Below, piece by piece: positions 49,741 through 62,915 of a stretch of 64,000 bases of DNA; position 1 is the first letter of the stretch, and each line of letters begins with the position of its first letter. The DNA lies in contig OX485806.1 of NCBI GenBank assembly GCA_950295325.1, positions 19,842,001 to 19,906,000 of the forward strand, in the 5' to 3' direction. Source of the stretch: Polytrichum commune (taxonomy: Eukaryota; Streptophyta; Polytrichopsida; Polytrichales; Polytrichaceae). The translations under genes were made by a program, and so were the position numbers. The notes under the pieces were generated by a model. The model did not search any database. It had not been told where the DNA came from and saw only the letters and a program-made list of their open reading frames with translations.

Positions 49741-52700
49741 GCCACATCAATACCAATATTGATACCCACTTGATGTTTGCACACATATCATGGGAAAATC
49801 CATTGATGGAACCTCTATACCATAACATCCTTAAAAGCACTATGAAGTTGTTCACTTTTCTATAATTGGATACCACCTACACAAACCATTGGAGATCTAT
49901 GGTGTTGGGGCCTCATGAATCACCGCTCCTTCCCGGTTTCAAGTTGATCCATACATGTGTCATGATGATACATCACAATTAAGTAACCTTTTCTTTTTCT
50001 TCTTCTTCAAATTTTCAAGGAAGGGAAAACGATGACAATTATTGGAGTCATGAAGCCACATGTGAATGACATGACAAAAGTTTCCATCTGAATATGGACA
50101 AGCGCATCAAAAAGATACACAATTTCGTCCATAATTTTGGTTATTGTTTTGGGATGCGTTTGATGATTTCATCCACGACAAAATGACACAACATTTGAAG
50201 CCTGTTTTTTGATTTCGCCATTTGACCTGCTTTCCCTCAAAAAAAATAAAAATAGAGCTGCACTAACACATTCAACCCGATTTTTACAAGAATGACTATA
50301 TTCGTTAATTTGGGACTTTTTCGGCATTTTGAGACAGTGACAAATATAAGAACATGGATAAAATCACACAGATATTGGAGAATGTTGTAAGATGCAAATA
50401 CTTTGAAGCGGGTGTTCATATCAAGAACCCAATTAAGAACTCGTATCAAGATGGTTTAGGTAGGACGACTCAAACATTAGACCATGTTGTTGTGGTCCAT
50501 ATATTAATTTGAGACAAGAGAAAGTCTCAAATTAACGAATATAGTGATAATATGTCAAGTATGAGTACCAAGAGATTCACAATTCATTTTGTCAGAATTC
50601 CAGAGCCCAGAGAAGCAGGCTCAACTCTACTCAAGAATGTTATGACCCGTCAAATCTAACTTTACAAAAATGATGGGTCCATGCACGGTATAAAATTCTA
50701 AGTTCTATTTGAAAGCCATGCCTATGGAACTGGGGATATGTAAAGAAAAAACCTAAACCCACACCACACTAGAACCGTGACGACCCCTTCATAAAGGTTG
50801 GCATCTATGGTATACTATTCTCATGTGCAGTAGTACACATCAACTATGATTAAATAGTCGTCATCGAATTCATCTTTTTATGCCTTGTGGCGACTATTTC
50901 AAGCACGCGCTAGGGGCCGCCGCGACTATTAGTATGGGGAGAACGATCATAGATTGTTGTTTATGTTACATGAGATTTTAAGGAGCCCGGGTGTCGCGTT
51001 TCCCTTTGTAAGTTGGCTCCATCACGAGAAGTTCATACCCATTTACTTGACTTAGTTGGCCCACATGGCCTCCTTTCACCGGACACTAACAATCCACCGT
51101 AGACATGACCCGGTCACTACGGCAAAACCACGTGGTCTTTACCTCTTGTTCCCGACCACTACGTAGGTGGTTTCAAGATCTAGGAGAGCGGTAGATTTTG
51201 GAACCACCTTCGTAGATTTTCGAACCACCTTCGTGGATTTTGAAACCATATATCGGCTAGGGAGGAGTGTCGGGACCACGGTGCCTATGTAGTGGGTTAA
51301 CTTTTGTTGTCGGCCACGACGGTATGTGGGCCTTGTGTGGTCACTCTTTCCTAATTGGACACCTATATTTCATTGATATATGCTAGGGTTTGTAGTAAAG
51401 TATTATAGACACCAAAAAGATACTTGTTATGATGAGATTGGATTATGAACTCCAACTGTAATGATTATGTCACAGTCAATAGGTAACATATTTGGAGGGG
51501 CCTAGATGATCACTTAGAGCTCAAATTGTGCTTACCACTTTAATGACCGGGCTTTGACCTCTAATAAATTGCCTGTCTTGACTTTGATTTTTGAAACTTG
51601 GAATGACAATCTTCATGATCTTCTATAGCTAAAAATTGCTATTATGACCCAACATTCGAACAATATGTGGAGTTGTACATGCGCACAATTGAGCCACATA
51701 CGTTAGATGCACTACGACAATCATAGTTCTTTAGTACCATTGGTTCTCTTCCACTAGATAGGTTTTGAAAGCTATGAATGTGGAATGGAAATGGTTATCG
51801 TAATAGATCATAAGACCGTCCCATGCAAGAGAACCAATGTTAAGCAACTGCAATTCTCATGGTGACGGGTTTAGCCGCACTTATAGATTTTGTAACCAGC
51901 TAGTGTTTATTAACAAGTGGTAAGAGAACGTCATCCCCCATGATACATCCTCAAAATTGTCATTAATATTGAGGCATGGGTGCTTCTTGTTGATATCTAG
52001 CCAAGACCAAAGCCATTGAACCTCAAGTGTTTGCAATTATAAAACTCATACCATCATTTGTGATAGAAAAGATATATATTTCTAAGTGCAAATCAAGGCA
52101 TGTATCCCCAAAACCAATATTGAACCTAAAATCAACACTATGTACCACAATTGTATAATTGGGGCTAGGAACATGAGGGATGGAGAATCATCCATCTTGA
52201 AAGGTGAAATGATTTTATTTACAATTTTGAAAGTTACCATTTTGATTGATTTGACATACTTCATTCTAGTGAGTCCTAATTGAGATGAATCAATCACAAA
52301 TATGTTAGGGAAATAATCATGACATAGAGACAACATAGAGACACGGATGTACATGTATGCATCAACATTACCTATATACATGATATAAAAAAAAAATCAC
52401 ATGCAAAACGTGAGTCCATATCACTCCTACTACACTAAGTATTTAATGTTTGTATTTAGTGTCATATGGTGTTTTATGTCATCTCAAGAATGCTTATATT
52501 CAAATAGGTAATAAAACAAAAGAGAACTCAATGTCTTTTTCTTATATTTGACATGCAATGTTTGTTCACAACCCTTATTCATGATCGCGTGCCCATGAGG
52601 GACGCATGATTGGCTTAATGTCTACTTGTGGTGGGTGGATTGTGAACACTGAAGTAGGTAGAAGAAAACGTGGTTGCAAACAACACAATTCAAACCATGT

Positions 52701-54771
52701 TTCCTACTAGGTAGGATGATTAATAAGGTATGTGGTCCTTATTTAGTCACTCATCATTATTGGGCACCTATATTGGATTGGCATATAGCAAGGTCTATAG
52801 TTGAGAATGAACACCAAAAGGACATGTGTTGCAATGAGCTTGGACTCATGTGCCCTTGAAATATATCAGTCATTTTTAGGTTCAACTATCCTTCACTTGT
52901 TAACACAATTAAAATGGCCACTATGATCACTTAACCCAAAAGGCACGGGTACTGTAGGTTGATATCACAATAATTAATCTAATTTAAAAAAGGCTTACGT
53001 GGTCTATTAAAACATTGTTGAAAAATTAGGCAAATATCTACACGCACACGTGCACACACACACACACACACACACACATGTACATGACATTTTTTCACAC
53101 TTTCCTCACACTTTTCTAGTAGACTCCACTTCTCTCAAGCTTTTAGGACTCTTGATTTTGAGATGTTCAATTTGTAATGCGTGAATGCTGGCTTTACTCT
53201 GTGTGAATGTCAAAGTGAATGCATGCGATAGGCACATTAGTGTTGTCAGTGCATGTGAGTGTTGAATTTGGCATCATGCTAGGACACACCAAATTTCCTA
53301 ATATTTAGGCGTTTTAATGATTATTTTCCCTTCCATTTAGGCCATCTGGTTCATTAATCTTAAAAACATTAGTTTTGATTTTTATAAACAATGTCCGCCC
53401 ATCTTGTTATTAGCCTATGGTATATGTTCTACTATGGCTTGAACTATAGTTTATATGAGCCCTCAACACACATTACTTAGTTCAATTTTGCTTGGTCTAT
53501 GAGATTGGAACTAACTTTAACACAACCTAGCACAAAGAATGCTATTCGCGTTTCCAATATAAAACGAGAATTTCTAGGATATGTTGAAATGCTCATATTA
53601 CAAAGCTTTGAATGTGCATCCTCACATTAAGGTAGAAGAGCCTATCCAAGGGGGGGGGGGGTGGACTCTTCATTGGAAGTCTAATTGATATAAAATAGAA
53701 CCCCCTTATATAGGAGAACTTATTTGAAGAAAAAATGGTATACGTACTAAAGGTTGGCTAGAAAATGGACTCATGTCTTTATACTAAGCTTTTCAATCTA
53801 ATATGATAAATGCCTCCACTATATTCACAAATTATAAAACATGGAATGAAAATTCCTTTATTATATATAAAATCCGCTTTCACTTCCCAATGATAAATTA
53901 TTGAGTGTGTGTGTGTGTGTAGGATGAAACTCATAATAGTTTGACCCTACTTCAAACGCCATTTGGATGAAACTATTAGATATATTGTCAACTTTTTCTA
54001 ACCTTAGGGGCCCCTTTTGTACATATACTTTTAATTTTAAAACTACTACTAGCCTCCTTAAATGTACACACCAGAGGAGAAAAAACACTTCTCCCTTATG
54101 TGTACCATGTATGTTGATGCCTCAAATGATACCCTTTCTTACACTCACGTTAATTCATATGTGATACGAAGAGTCCAACCCTTGGGAACCTATCACAAAC
54201 ATTTGAGCCCTTGAGACGCTGAACATGTTCAAAAAATATCATGTGGTTTCTAAAAACAACCAAACTTATGAGGAGTTTAATGTTCTAGACTTCTTGAAAA
54301 TTTGACATGATATGTAAATTAAACTTAGTTTATAAGTGTCCAGGTTTCTTCACAATATGAGCCGATGCTTGTAAGAGACATGTCAAAGATGAGAGAACCG
54401 TTTGAGGTATGCACGCTCATCAATGGAGCATAGCATTCCTCATGTGCTTGGAGAACATTTGGTGGGTTTAAGAATTCTATTGTGCGTTATTAACGAGGAT
54501 TTGCTTGGGGTGTAAAATATTCTCCTCCACTCAATCTAAATATGGATAAAGTTGTGGTACCATGTTTTTAAAGCTTGAACACTTTGCTGCTAGCGAGGTA
54601 TCTTACGAAACACAAGAATCACACAACAATTACATCTTCACATGCACAAAAATGTACAAAGCTTTGAATTTGTTGTGAGACTCTTTATGCAAAAGTGGAC
54701 CAACGTTTCTAGCAACAATAGTTTACAATTTCGATCAAAATTCTAAAATTCAATGACAACATTCGAAAGTG
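49741..54771. other. Gene-free interval downstream of phosphofructokinase
   Basis: No gene is recognised over about 5 kb. Copies of the dispersed repeat lie near 51340-51440 (GACACCAAAAAGATACTTG) and 52730-52860 (GAACACCAAAAGGACATGTG). A (CA)n run fills about 53053-53078, a G run lies near 53650 and (GT)n near 53905-53922. The last few hundred bases are presumably the 3' untranslated region and flank of the kinase gene. Confidence 0.45.
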
Positions 54772-55170
54772 TTAGTGCTTGTGCATGATGGGACAATTGA
54801 CATCATGACATCTCCCCCCTCCTCCACCACCACCACCATACCCACCGCCACTTTGGTTCATGGGACACCCGGCCTCGTGAGCATGACCCCCTGGTTCTTG
54901 CCACACTGAGATGACTGTTGTTTTGTGGTCATTGTAGCTGCATGGCGGTGGACTCTCATGTCGACACGAGGTCGAGCCCTCCGTGCTGTAGCCACCATGG
55001 TTCGGGCTGGAGGGGGTGGATCTATTTGAGGAAGAGGGTGGGGGCTTGATTTGGTCGAGCTTCAATTGAAGTGATCTTTGGCGGTTAGGAGGGGGGTGGG
55101 GGGCATTGGCAGACTTGGTGCCACTCCCACCACTCCATCCGGATTTGGCTAGGTCACATGTCTGATTTTG
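54772..55170 (-). other. Unusual C-terminal tail of the phosphofructokinase
   Basis: Residues 488-619 continue in frame past the usual family end. The tail is rich in Pro, Ser, Asn and Gly, includes a run of eight Gly, and has six Cys and many His, ending [13 protein letters not shown]. Cys-His spacing resembles no named zinc motif. The open frame over about 130 codons, without a splice site needed, argues it is translated. Confidence 0.6.
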
Positions 55171-58100
55171 AAAGTCGGGTTGGCCAGTCGTGGTCACACA
55201 CCGGTGGTACATGTTGCTGTTGGGGTCCACCATCCGGGGTTTCCGGATGACCTCTGGAATGGGTAGGAAACAATAGTGGGTGTTCACCACGCCCACTGTG
55301 ATGTTGGTGTAGCCGGCAAATGCCCCGTGCACCTGCACCAACACCAAAATAGCATGAAGTAGCAACACAAAGTATGCATTATGTGCTATACATATATACA
55401 CACACACACACACAATTTAGTGTGGCATTAAATTAGCATGCCTAGTTAATTAGAATGACTTTCATGATATGTACAATAACAACAAGTATCTCATGTCACC
55501 AAGTGATTATAAAATCATTACATGGAATGATGATGAATAATGTGGGCCACAAAATCAATTATACCATGCAGTCATATATATATAACATGGTCCCAAACAA
55601 CAGAGTGCCAACTATATGCTAATATCAATACTAATACTAATGATATAAATGTTGGATTCCTTGGGGACTAAGCATTAATGAAGAGTCTCTTTGCCCGCAG
55701 ACTATTGCCACCTTTTGGTGGGGGACTTTGTTATATATACCCTTTGTAAAACCAACATGTCCAATCTAAACCGCTCATTGATTAGCATGCCTATTTCACA
55801 AGCATGTTGTTTGGGATTGTGTGCTCTACTAGTGATACTAAAGCAACCCTCAGAGTTTGTTGATTGCCACAACTTGGAGACTTTGGGCAATTTACCACCT
55901 AGAAAAACATGTGATAAAGTGCACAAAGTTTTGTTAATGTAAGCCTATTCCTCATGTTTACGTACACCATGTTTTGCCACTTTGCCCAAATTTCTCAGGG
56001 TGGCAAATTGCCCAAAGTTTCATGTGTGTTGAAACTTCATGTCTAATAGCTTATCAGACGCACATTCATGCATCACTACTAGTATGTGAGTCCTAGACAA
56101 CTGACCCACATACTGAAAGAAATAAGAAAATCTACTGTAGTAGTAGATTTCCAAAAAAATCATTGACATAGGACAACTTTCCAATGACATTGGTTAGTCG
56201 CCCATGACTCATGCTGGTAGTAATGCAAGGTGCGCACAGGGTAGAGTGTTCACTTGACGAAAGACTTACCGCGTTTTGGCCGAGGATGCTGCAAAAAATG
56301 TGGTCGGAGGAGTTGCAAGCCCTGGCACGGATCATGTAAGTTGGGTCTATGTATTTCACATCAATCGGGAACTTTAAAGAGCCAAAATGAGCCTTCACCT
56401 GCACAGACAGACACAGTGGCAGGAGTGATGAAATGTCAACCCAGAAAATCCAATTGGTATGACTACTTCCTAAGTTACCAAGAAGAGGAAGACTTTGCTC
56501 TCTATCAATTGGTGTGACCTGCTCTGGCCTGTCAATCAAGAAGTCTTGAAGCAAAATCAGGTTTGATCAATTGAGACTGGCTGGGTCGACGACACATCAA
56601 CTTGGAAATGATGCAAACTAAAACTCAGAATCAGTATGCAATACTTTGTCATAAAACCACTTGCCAACGTCTCCAAGTATAGGGTTTCCGGATGCGTCAG
56701 TGGCACCCACACCTCCCATGAAATTCTGCAGAGATTCAAACATGTCGCTGAGTTCAACGAAGAATGTGGTTCCTTGATCAATAGCACGAGGTTTTATGTA
56801 TTAGGTGATCAGTGTCTGGAGGCGGATTACCGGTTGTAATGTGGGGTCGATTTTCTGCCGAGTCGCATGAAAATTGCCGAGTCCCACATCACAGCCAGCA
56901 ATTGGTTTCCAGAAACCGATAATCAGACGTAGTCGGTTTTTAGAGCCATGTTGACTCCCATGACAACCGGTTCAGAAGGTTACCTACAACATGTGAATGA
57001 ATATGAGTAATATTCCCTACCCAGTCGGACCACTAGGAAGTCAACACGGCAACAAGAAGGTTCCAAGACTGACTATGCGAATGTAAGGATTGTTAACAAT
57101 TCTCTTTTATTGAAAAAAAAGGGGTTATGAAAATTTTGAATATTTCTACCTGGCCAGCACCTTCTGCAATGACCACAACACAGATGCCATTCTTCTTCAA
57201 CCGCTGCGCCATGTACTCTAAGACCCCCCACTGTCCCTCCAGAACGAATGGAACCTGCGTGTTGCAATTCAAAGACAGTATTGAGGATTCATCCAGAACA
57301 AAGCATTTTTCGTCAATATTGCACCTCGACAACATGAAACTACCGAAGACATGTAAAATCATGAAACTTCGGTACGTAATTGAGTTACCTCCGGAATGAG
57401 AACAATATCCACTTGGCCACTGGCAATTGTGGCATACATGGTGATATACCCACTTTGACGTCCCATCAACTTCACGATTCCAATGCCATTAAACGCACTG
57501 CTGGCCTACAACAAACAACTGATTTCTGAGTCTTGATATAGCCTAGTAATCTTTATACACATAACCATATCATAGGCATCTATTTCTAAGCTTGTGTTAT
57601 TGTTATATATATATATATATATAAGAATTCAATTGGTGAAGTAGGTACAAATTTGTCTCTGAATTTCCTCCTCATGTAGACGTGCCTAATTACAACACAA
57701 CAATAATCTTGACAACTATATTTGAGTGGTTTGTGCTTAGATGTGGATTCAAGAACAAACACGAGAGAGACATTTGTTTAAAAGAGATAGGACTACTAAT
57801 TGCTTGTTTCATATCCTAAAAAAAGTGGGTGCAAAGAGACAGGTATCCAAAAGCACATGTCTACCTTAATCAAGAGTCTTTTTTTACCTCAACATATGCA
57901 GCATTAATGGCCCGTTGGGCCTCCTCAACTGCTGTATCAAAACCGAATGTTTTATCCAAGAGTTGGATATCATTGTCAATGGTTTTGGGAATTCCAACCA
58001 CCACCAACTTGACATTGCGCGCTTGACACTAACAAAAGAAAACGTTTTACAAAGAAAAAGTAATTGTTAATCAAGCTCAGGTGAAAATTAATGAAGATAT

Positions 58101-60718
58101 TGTAACAATTATGTGACTCATGCACAACTAGCCACTACAAGGATCATGGTTGATGCCACTAGTTCTTTGCCACTTCAAGGTACATTTTAGGTATCCAAAT
58201 CTATTAATGTTTAATTTTGGATAGTTAAAATCGACCTCATAATGGCAAAGAACTAGTGGAAACAACTTGCGATCCTTGTCGCTAGCGTAGCTTCAATGCA
58301 GTCCATCATCAAATAAAATGAATTGCAAGTTTTGTATTGATGTCAAGTCTTCAATGTAGTAAGATGTTTACTTGTTCATAAATTGCCGTAGCACCTGCAT
58401 GTGATCCATTTCCTCCTATAACAAAAAACATGTTTATCCTCCACTCCTGTGCATGAGCAGTGATACCAATTTTTTAGCACAAATAAACTGTCACTAGGCC
58501 ATGAATGACGAGCTAAGTATTAGTTTTGAGTCAATCTAATTAAGCTAAGGGATTACGATGGTGATGATAAGATACAAATAAGAAGAATTTCCTAATACTA
58601 AATCAACATGAAGAGTGTGCTTTGTGTTCAAACATGAGACCTAATTTACCTCTAGTTTATCAACAATGTCTTTAAGTGGCGGGCAACCTCGAGAGACTCC
58701 TAAAAAACTTCCTCCTACCATATTGATGCGTTGCACAATTTTCCTTGTCAACTGGTCACTTTCCCACAATGTTTGTTTGTAAGTATTCACAAATATGTCC
58801 TACATGTCAATTACAACTTGTTTGGGAACCTTCAAGAGCAAAGGTAAATGAATAACAAGAAATTATTTGACAGTCAAATTTGAACTGGCCTTCTGTAACA
58901 TTTGAGAAGAGAATATCCTTGCAATATTCATTACCATAATGGGGGGGTATTTCTTATCAGCAAAGCCTTTGAAGCCATATTGAATGCCCAGAATTTCTTT
59001 CACTCCATATGTTTCCAAAGTGAACACAATCTACATAGTTCCCAACAAAGTATGCTTTCAAAATCTCATTATCACCATTGCGTTACATTATAGTACATGT
59101 GAAAAGGCATCACTGGAAATGCAAACATCCTTTTGAATGTACTGCAACACTGATTCTACGATGCAAACAACCTACAGTACATATTTATAACTTCCATTCA
59201 CCAAATATAAAAACATAACTTAAGTTGAGTGATGATTATGAGTCGTACCTGACGAATGACATCATTAAGACCTGGACACAAACCACCGCACGTAATAATG
59301 GCTGCCCTAACCTGTAAAACTACAAAATTAGATCAATCTTCAGGGTCAACATTTCACCATCAAATCTACTCATCAACAAAGCATTGAAACTGAATACACG
59401 AGCAAAAGCATTCCAAGTAATCAGGTATATGACTTCACTTTTATTATCAATATCAACAGATTGCCAATACATGTATTCAATCTTAATACATACAGTGACA
59501 TCTGTTGATATCAACATATGTACCATACTCAAACTTGAAACTAAAATGGCGGCTTCTAAGTTAATACAAAAGGAGATGAGGCTTTTTGGATCACATATAA
59601 TCCTTTCCTTATATTTAGTGAAATTGATATTTAAATATTTGACACCATGTGTAAATGATTTTTGTGCATACTGTAGGTGGGTCGAAGTAGATCCATGCAC
59701 GAGGTCCTGCCCGACGAGCCCTGTAGAATCGAATCCACCCTTCCTGGACTGAGTAGGTTTAAATAACATTTGAGGTTTGAGATGCTGAATTATTGTGACA
59801 GGGATAATATAGATACCTAATTCCCTCTCTGGATTGACGAGTTTTGAGAAATTTTAACTTAGGTCATTCATTCCATGCTCGATTTGTGATGCACACGGAC
59901 TCAATTGGGTGCCTTGTATATACCAGAGAGGCTTGAACTGCCACTCTCCATTATCATCGACTTCGATGCCAGCGGATGACGGGTGACCATAATGCACAAC
60001 CTGGTGCCCACCACAGCAGTAAATTGTATCAGATAATTATCGGAAGCCAGGATGCTACTATGAAATCAGCAGAGAATGATTGTTTTCTGAGATTTGCCAT
60101 GGGGTTGGATTATCAAGGTATGTGGATTTGAGGAGAGACAACAAATGATGCAAATTCTTTTTCTGGATTGTGGGCAAATTTCGTACCTTAAGCAGGACCC
60201 GATCATCGTCATGAACATATATACGGCGCATGTCATTCTCATCTTTACTTTCAGGGGCACATGGGGCCTGCTTGGCTCTGACATCAGTTTTCCACACACA
60301 AAAAGGTGATTTGACACAAATAAATTCTGAGAGTCACTCTTCATTGTACTGGCCGCCGACGCTCGTAAGTAATAAAACCCTAAAAAACTTTAGATTCTAC
60401 ATGCAAAGGTCTAATAGCTGTTCTAAATTGTTGATGGAGAAAGAAAGCTGTTAATGGTTTATGACCATTCAACATCCAGAATTCGAGTTGGGGTTTTGGG
60501 TTCCTACACTTTGGAGATTGCTAAGGAACAAATTGTGGCCACGGGTATGAGCAGATCACCAAAAAATGCATAGGATGATGATAGAAGACTCACCCACTCA
60601 TGGAGCGATAGGTCGAATTCATGGGCGGCAAGTTGACAAAATCACCCAGATGGGTGAGGGAAAACGGGTCATTTGCTTCTGCTGAAAATGCAAAGTTGCG
60701 TGCTCGTAATCCCGACAT
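54772..60718 (-). CDS. PFK: ATP-dependent 6-phosphofructokinase, plant PFK2/4/5-like
   Basis: Phosphorylates fructose 6-phosphate with ATP in glycolysis. Fourteen exons give 619 residues: 60718-60594, 60277-60187, 60000-59924, 59720-59672, 59311-59249, 59030-58935, 58799-58650, 58446-58372, 58028-57888, 57505-57389, 57254-57150, 56725-56645, 56398-56270 and 55332-54772. Introns are GT-AG; introns 1 and 3 are phase 2, the rest phase 0. Motifs: [11 protein letters not shown] (about 100-110), [11 protein letters not shown] (121-131), GGNGSHAGA (228-236), PKTIDNDI with the catalytic Asp pair (256-263), MGRQSG (303-308), AEGAGQ (358-363), [11 protein letters not shown] (405-415). GGNGxHAGA and NTHY..LP..EV place it with PFK2/4/5. 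No transit peptide is obvious, so cytosol is inferred. The start is the first ATG after an in-frame stop; exon 1-4 joints were chosen by frame and homology. Oddity: 132 residues follow the core end (QPDF, 487). Confidence 0.93.
55880..56022. repeat. Inverted repeat in phosphofructokinase intron 13
   Basis: ACTTTGGGCAATTTACCACC (55880 on) faces GGTGGCAAATTGCCCAAAGT (to 56022), with about 20 of 23 paired bases. Probably a small MITE remnant. Confidence 0.55.
57600..57887. repeat. Repeat copy and (TA)n in phosphofructokinase intron 9
   Basis: A (TA)n run lies at about 57606-57622. At about 57720-57800, CAAGAACAAACACGAGAGAG then TTTAAAAGAGATAGGACTAC matches the dispersed repeat seen at 6.8 and 63.85 kb. 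Confidence 0.5.
58129..58285. mobile_element. MITE in phosphofructokinase intron 8
   Basis: The left arm (from 58129) reads TAGCCACTACAAGGATC and later CCACTAGTTCTTTGCCA. The right arm (to about 58285) is its imperfect inverse, sharing the CCACTAGTTCTTTGCCA block exactly. About 157 bp, non-coding. It lies clear of both splice sites. Confidence 0.7.
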
Positions 60719-61689
60719 AGTCCACGACCTTCTTGAATCACTTTGGCGTTTTCGTCACTGTGCTTTTGGGGGAAAATAACACCATAGCCATGTCACATGC
60801 TTTGTTGATGAAAGCCACATTAACAGAAGTGTTTTCGAGCCATGAACAATAAACTGCATCATCATCTCTCCATTGATTTTTGGAACCAGTCACATAGCTT
60901 ATAATTTCTCAACTTAATTAGGAGTTTGAAGCACTGAGTATACTATGTTTACCATTTCAGGTCCACAATTTGCTATAATATCCATTTTACAAAATGAATT
61001 ATCTTCAAGGAAGGCCTTATCATACAATGGCCAATTGGTAATATTGTGCCATTTCAAATCTTGCGGAGATTGAAGGGCGAACTTCATTTTTTTGATCTGT
61101 TAACTTGGGAGCATTATGTGCATCTTAGAAAGAAAGAATTGTGTGATCAGACAACAAACCAAAAGTGGCATTGAAAAGCATGCCCTCCAAAAATATGGCG
61201 AGACTTTGCCATTTAATGCAAATGCATGATATGAGGTATCAAAATTGAACATTGAACATTAAAGTGTCTTGCCTAAGACGATGCATTTCAGGTTTCTGTA
61301 AGTTACTGTCTTTCAAATGGGACAAATTTAAATCTCTATTGATTGAAACTGGAGCAACATGATTTGTCAATTGTCCTCGTCTTAAAGGAGAGAAGGTAAT
61401 TAAATCTCATGCATTCTGGATGATAGCTTAGTTTATTCTAACAAACCCTAATTGATTAAGCTCCGTTTGTAGATACACAAGTTTCAACATCTGAGCTAAT
61501 TTAACTTCGTATTAGAAAAGCCAACTTCCAAAAAGGGAACAATAACACTAGCACAAATATTCAAAAGACTAAAGACCCCTTTCAGACCAGACAGACTCAG
61601 CAACCAATGCTCGAGAAAATTAGGTGGCCTATTTATGTCACCTTTAAGACTACACATAATTCACTCCCTTTCTCTTGAATAATATAAGT
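60719..61689 (-). other. Upstream region of phosphofructokinase
   Basis: Presumed leader and promoter. An in-frame TGA 36 bases before the ATG and an acceptor-like GCACAG nearby leave open an upstream untranslated exon. No core promoter element could be placed with confidence. Confidence 0.4.
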
Positions 61690-62140
61690 TCATGCCTCAA
61701 TCAATTCATTTCGGGAAGGGCTCCAAAATTGTATGCAAGTAGATTGGTCCACTGACATGATCTCAGTCACAAAGAACCTTAAAAAAACTGAAATATTTTC
61801 ATGAAAGATATAACCAAACAATCTGGTGAGAAACTTAGGTATATTGAAACCTTGAAATATTAACTCTGGCAAGCACACACCTTCGATGATAAATGAGAGA
61901 TCTATTCATAATTCGTGATTCCTGCATTGTAAGAGAGAACTGACAGAGAGACTACTATAGCTGAGAAGCTCAATATCAAGGGGATCTGATACTATGTTCA
62001 TGGAAGTCGATGCTTTCAACAAGAATCTAGACCAGGTAAAAATTGGCGAGCATTAACAGTCATCAGAATTTTGCCTAACGGCAGAGGAACAAAACGCATC
62101 ACTCGATCATAAGAGGTTGCAATTCTGGCCGCCTTTAAAC
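61690..62140 (-). repeat. Duplicated copy of the glycosyltransferase 3' flank
   Basis: Aligns with about 62200-62625. Shared blocks include TCCAAAATTGTA/TCTAAAATTGTA, GATCTCAG, TGATAAATGA, GATTCCTGCATTGTA, AGCTGAGAAGCTCAAT and AGGTTGCAA(T/C)TCTGG. The last block lies in the coding end of the glycosyltransferase, so this looks like the remains of a tandemly duplicated gene end. It is too decayed to code. Confidence 0.6.
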
Positions 62141-62581
62141 TCAGAATTACATATTTCTAACAAACATAGGTACAATAGCATCAGTTGGCAAGGTGGTCTA
62201 TGCCAAACGGCATTCCGGGAGGGGACTCTAAAATTGTAAGTAAAAGAATAGGTTGGAACATTGACGTGATCTCAGAAAGTGGTCATCTCTAACCCTGGAA
62301 ATTACAACAGTTTCTTGATGAAATATAGAATACAATCATTTGCTGATGATAAATGATGAGAGGTCATAAATTTTGATTCCTGCATTGTAGTAAGACTGAG
62401 AGCACTGACGGCAGAAGTGTAATTTTACAGTGAGAAACTCTAGCTGAGAAGCTCAATAATCGAATAAGTGGATCTAATTCTGCTCACAACAGGAATCTAG
62501 AACATGTAAATGGCAACTATATCAACAGGGAGAATGGAAATTGTGTGGGAACCCAAAAAAATAAAAAAAATCATCCCTCAT
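62141..62581 (-). other. 3' flank of the glycosyltransferase
   Basis: Presumed 3' untranslated and flanking sequence, the partner of the duplicated block at 61690-62140. No other feature. Confidence 0.45.
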
Positions 62582-62915
62582 TCATACACAAATTAAAGGT
62601 TGCAACTCTGGTGCTGCCTCTAATTCATCCTCATCACCACGAGTTGCGTGATTGTCGTCCAGAAATTTCAGACTGGGACGTCTTTTGTAGGCTCGAACTT
62701 CCTCCACGAAATTCTTGAAGTTCTTCTGCACAGAGCCTCCCTCCGCCACCGCCTGCAACGATAAGCTTTGCAGCTTCTTGACGTTGATCTTGACAGCTTC
62801 CCCTTCCGGGTCGGTCATTAGCCGTCTAACAGCCTTGGCCAGAGTATCTTTCACCACAAATTTGTCTGTCACCTTGCACACTTGAAGGGCAGCCTTCACG
62901 TCATCCACAAGAAAC
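62582..62915 (-). CDS. UDP-glycosyltransferase, 3'-terminal exon (partial)
   Basis: Encodes the C-terminal 110 residues of a family 1 (UGT) glycosyltransferase, which moves a sugar from a UDP-sugar to a small acceptor in the cytosol. The exon begins after an acceptor TGCAG with one base completing a codon, giving FLVDDVKAALQVC, then KAVRRLM, EGEAV, LQAVAEGG and KNFKNFVEEVR. This is the usual order after the PSPG donor-binding box. An acidic tail (GDEDELEAAPEL) follows. The PSPG box and N-terminal domain must lie in an upstream exon, but none is found on this strand up to 64000, so the intron exceeds 1 kb and the gene runs off the window. A UGT89-like group is possible but not fixed. A pseudogene cannot be excluded. 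Confidence 0.82.

Noticed and set aside
59101-59179. Possible extra exon in phosphofructokinase intron 5 ([12 protein letters not shown] after an acceptor)
   Set aside because: The upstream exon ends VIRQ and the family continues IVFTLE, which the exon at 58935-59030 supplies exactly. The extra stretch has no family match.
59672-59748. Longer form of phosphofructokinase exon 4 using acceptors at 59744 or 59749
   Set aside because: These acceptors do not match the phase of the exon 3 donor. The acceptor before 59720 keeps the frame and gives the usual spacing before RRAGPR.
60278-60344. Start of phosphofructokinase at a codon upstream in exon 2
   Set aside because: The frame there meets a TGA at 60334-60336 and lacks an ATG. 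The exon at 60594-60718 gives an ATG and splices in phase.
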